A program made the position numbers and the translations under genes. DNA of 6,411 nucleotides from an uncultured Campylobacter sp. (lineage in GTDB: Bacteria; Campylobacterota; Campylobacteria; Campylobacterales; Campylobacteraceae): NCBI RefSeq assembly GCF_938018145.1, contig NZ_CALIII010000424.1, positions 1 to 6,411 of the forward strand. Direction: 5' to 3'. Positions 5,083 through 6,411 of the stretch are shown one piece after another (position 1 is the stretch's first letter; each line of letters begins with the position of its first letter). The notes under the pieces are model-generated. The model worked only from the letters and a program-made list of their open reading frames with translations. It was not told where the DNA came from and searched no databases.

Positions 5083-6411
5083 GGTTTTCAAATCCTATTT
5101 TTATCTGTTTTAGCATGATTTTTATCTCGGCTATCAAAAGCGCCGTAAATAAAACGGCAAATAGCCAGAACGAAATTTTGACGTTGGTGTCGGCTAAATT
5201 CGTCGCTCCCACGCCCACGGTCATGAGGTCTTGCACGACCCACGGCTGACGCCCTACTTCGGCTACTATCCAGCCCGCCTCGATCGCCACTAGTCCTAGC
5301 GGGATACTAAATACGCACGCCCACAGCAGCTTTTTGAAATTTTCGATATCGTTTGCCATCGTAAGATACGTAACGACCAAAAATAAAGCCAAAAAGTAAG
5401 TACCAAGAGCCACCATCAAGTGAAAGCTATAAAACGTAATGCCGACCGGCGGCACGGCGCTTTCCGGGGATTTTAGGTATCCGTAGCCTAGAAATTTCAT
5501 ATTTTGAGCCAGAGTTTGCTCGGCTTGCTCCATCGCGGCTTTATCGCCCGATTTTTTAGCGGCGTTGTAGCTAGCTAGCGCGCTAACGGCTAGCGAGCCT
5601 TTGGCCATCTTGCTTGCGACGCTCTCTATATTTTGCGCTTCGTTGCCGTAGACTAAATCCTCGATGCCCGGAGTAAAGCTATCAAATTTTCTAGTAGCCA
5701 TGATTCCAAGCGCGTAAGGCACTTTTAGTTCGAGTAAAAACGCGTCCTTGCCGTCGCCCGGTTTTTTAGACGGATCTAGCACGCCCATCGCGACTAGGCC
5801 GGCGTTTTGTTCGCCTTTATGAAGGCCTTCCATCGCGGCTAGTTTCATAGGCTGGGTGCGCGCGACCTGATATGCGCTCTCGTCGCCGCTAAACATCAAA
5901 AACAGCGACGTCGCAAGCCCGAAGCTTGCCGCTACGACGATTGATTTTTTAGCCATGATTAGGTGGCGTCCTTTTAGGATAAACCACGCTGAAATTCCTA
6001 TCACGAAAAGCGCGCTAGCAACGTAGCCGCTAGTTACGGTGTGTAAAAATTTGATGATACCCACCGGGCTAAGCGCTACTTCAAAGAAATTTTCCATTTC
6101 CATTCTGGCGGTTGCGGGGTTAAATTTCATACCCACCGGATACTGCATCCAGCCGTTTGCGATGAGGATCCAAAGCGCGCTCAAATTTGAACCGATAGCC
6201 ACGAGCCAGGTCGAGATGAGGTGAAATTTCTTGCTAACTTTGTCCCAGCCAAAAAACATAACGGCAAAAAACGTCGCCTCCATAAAGAACGCGAGCAAGC
6301 CCTCGATAGCTAGCGGCGCGCCAAAGATGTCGCCGACAAACCAGCTGTAGTTTGCCCAGTTGGTACCGAACTCAAATTCCATTATGATGCCCGTAGCTAC
6401 GCCGATAGCGA
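5075..6411 (-). CDS. cydA: Cytochrome bd-type quinol oxidase subunit I (5' end outside window)
   Basis: The heme- and quinol-binding subunit of the bd-family oxidase. The frame stays open to the window edge (AIGVATGII before the methionine at 6382), matching E. coli residues before about 74, so that methionine is internal and roughly 60-65 N-terminal residues, with the first heme ligand H19, are missing. Counting from it, all visible key residues are kept: E27 and E35 (E. coli E99, E107) in APLAIEGLLAFFMEATF, H114 (H186) in FLHTVTSGY, K180 and E185 (K252, E257) of the quinol site in QPMKLAAMEG, M323 (M393) in SFHLMVALG, and E375 (E445) in GWIVAEVGRQPW. The stretch between GDESAY and TFYSFHLM is about 145 residues, similar to E. 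coli, so the Q-loop is of the long type. The gene ends in TAG at 5077-5075, overlapping cydB. Its promoter lies outside the window. Confidence 0.97.
   Translation of the reverse strand, partial: AIGVATGIIMEFEFGTNWANYSWFVGDIFGAPLAIEGLLAFFMEATFFAVMFFGWDKVSKKFHLISTWLVAIGSNLSALWILIANGWMQYPVGMKFNPATARMEMENFFEVALSPVGIIKFLHTVTSGYVASALFVIGISAWFILKGRHLIMAKKSIVVAASFGLATSLFLMFSGDESAYQVARTQPMKLAAMEGLHKGEQNAGLVAMGVLDPSKKPGDGKDAFLLELKVPYALGIMATRKFDSFTPGIEDLVYGNEAQNIESVASKMAKGSLAVSALASYNAAKKSGDKAAMEQAEQTLAQNMKFLGYGYLKSPESAVPPVGITFYSFHLMVALGTYFLALFLVVTYLTMANDIENFKKLLWACVFSIPLGLVAIEAGWIVAEVGRQPWVVQDLMTVGVGATNLADTNVKISFWLFAVLFTALLIAEIKIMLKQIKIGFENHA
5093..5096 (-). promoter_or_regulatory. Shine-Dalgarno deciding the cydB start
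   Basis: AGGA on the - strand inside the last codons of cydA. It is 10 nt from the ATG at 5082 but only 1 nt from the upstream in-frame TTG at 5091, which favours the ATG. Confidence 0.6.

Noticed and set aside
1..6411. CRISPR arrays, insertion sequences, tRNA or rRNA genes, integration sites
   Set aside because: No regularly spaced repeats, transposase or integrase motifs, tRNA cloverleaf or rRNA sequence was seen; genes are intact and ordered as normal operons.

Overview
The window looks like a chromosomal segment of a Campylobacter of the higher-GC, mostly oral group (C. showae, C. rectus, C. curvus or C. gracilis type). The reasons are the protein families present (an FdhT/FdhU pair, an epsilonproteobacterial-style cyd operon), the T-rich promoters with a good -10 and no clear -35, and the very frequent AAATTT/TAAATTTA words in a moderately GC-rich background. 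The species is an inference from general appearance, not a database match.

Layout. Positions 1-363 (+) hold the last 120 codons of ilvD (dihydroxy-acid dehydratase, branched-chain amino acid synthesis). A gap of about 380 bp follows with two inverted repeats, an AT-rich promoter and a short palindrome just after it. Then comes a tight two-gene operon on the + strand: fdhT (YedE-type membrane protein, 746-1954) and fdhU (YedF/TusA-like protein, 1956-2198), one base apart. Positions 2199-2601 are a convergent intergenic stretch without a credible gene, with GC-rich hairpins and ten AAATTT words. The rest reads on the - strand: cydA (5' end outside the window, 5075-6411), cydB (3964-5082, overlapping cydA by 8 bp), a 42-codon membrane ORF (3827-3955) that fits a CydX-like small subunit, and then an iron-type alcohol dehydrogenase (2602-3747).

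How the genes work together. FdhT and FdhU are known in C. jejuni as accessory factors for selenium-dependent formate dehydrogenase; the membrane protein probably brings in or handles a selenium or sulfur species and the small cysteine protein relays it. CydAB (with the small protein) is a quinol-oxidising terminal oxidase of the bd family. Formate dehydrogenase feeds the quinone pool and CydAB drains it to oxygen, so the two operons serve opposite ends of respiration. The alcohol dehydrogenase interconverts aldehydes and alcohols with NAD(P)H and has its own promoter.

The most interesting feature is a near-perfect inverted repeat with arms of about 25 nt (3746-3812) between the cyd operon and the alcohol dehydrogenase. 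One arm contains the dehydrogenase Shine-Dalgarno and the first two bases of its start codon, and a consensus TATAAT -10 lies in the loop. Transcripts reading through from cyd would fold and hide the start, while transcripts from the local promoter would start past the first arm and stay open. This suggests a built-in insulator. I saw no novel defence, mobile or CRISPR system here; most of the window is respiratory and metabolic core.
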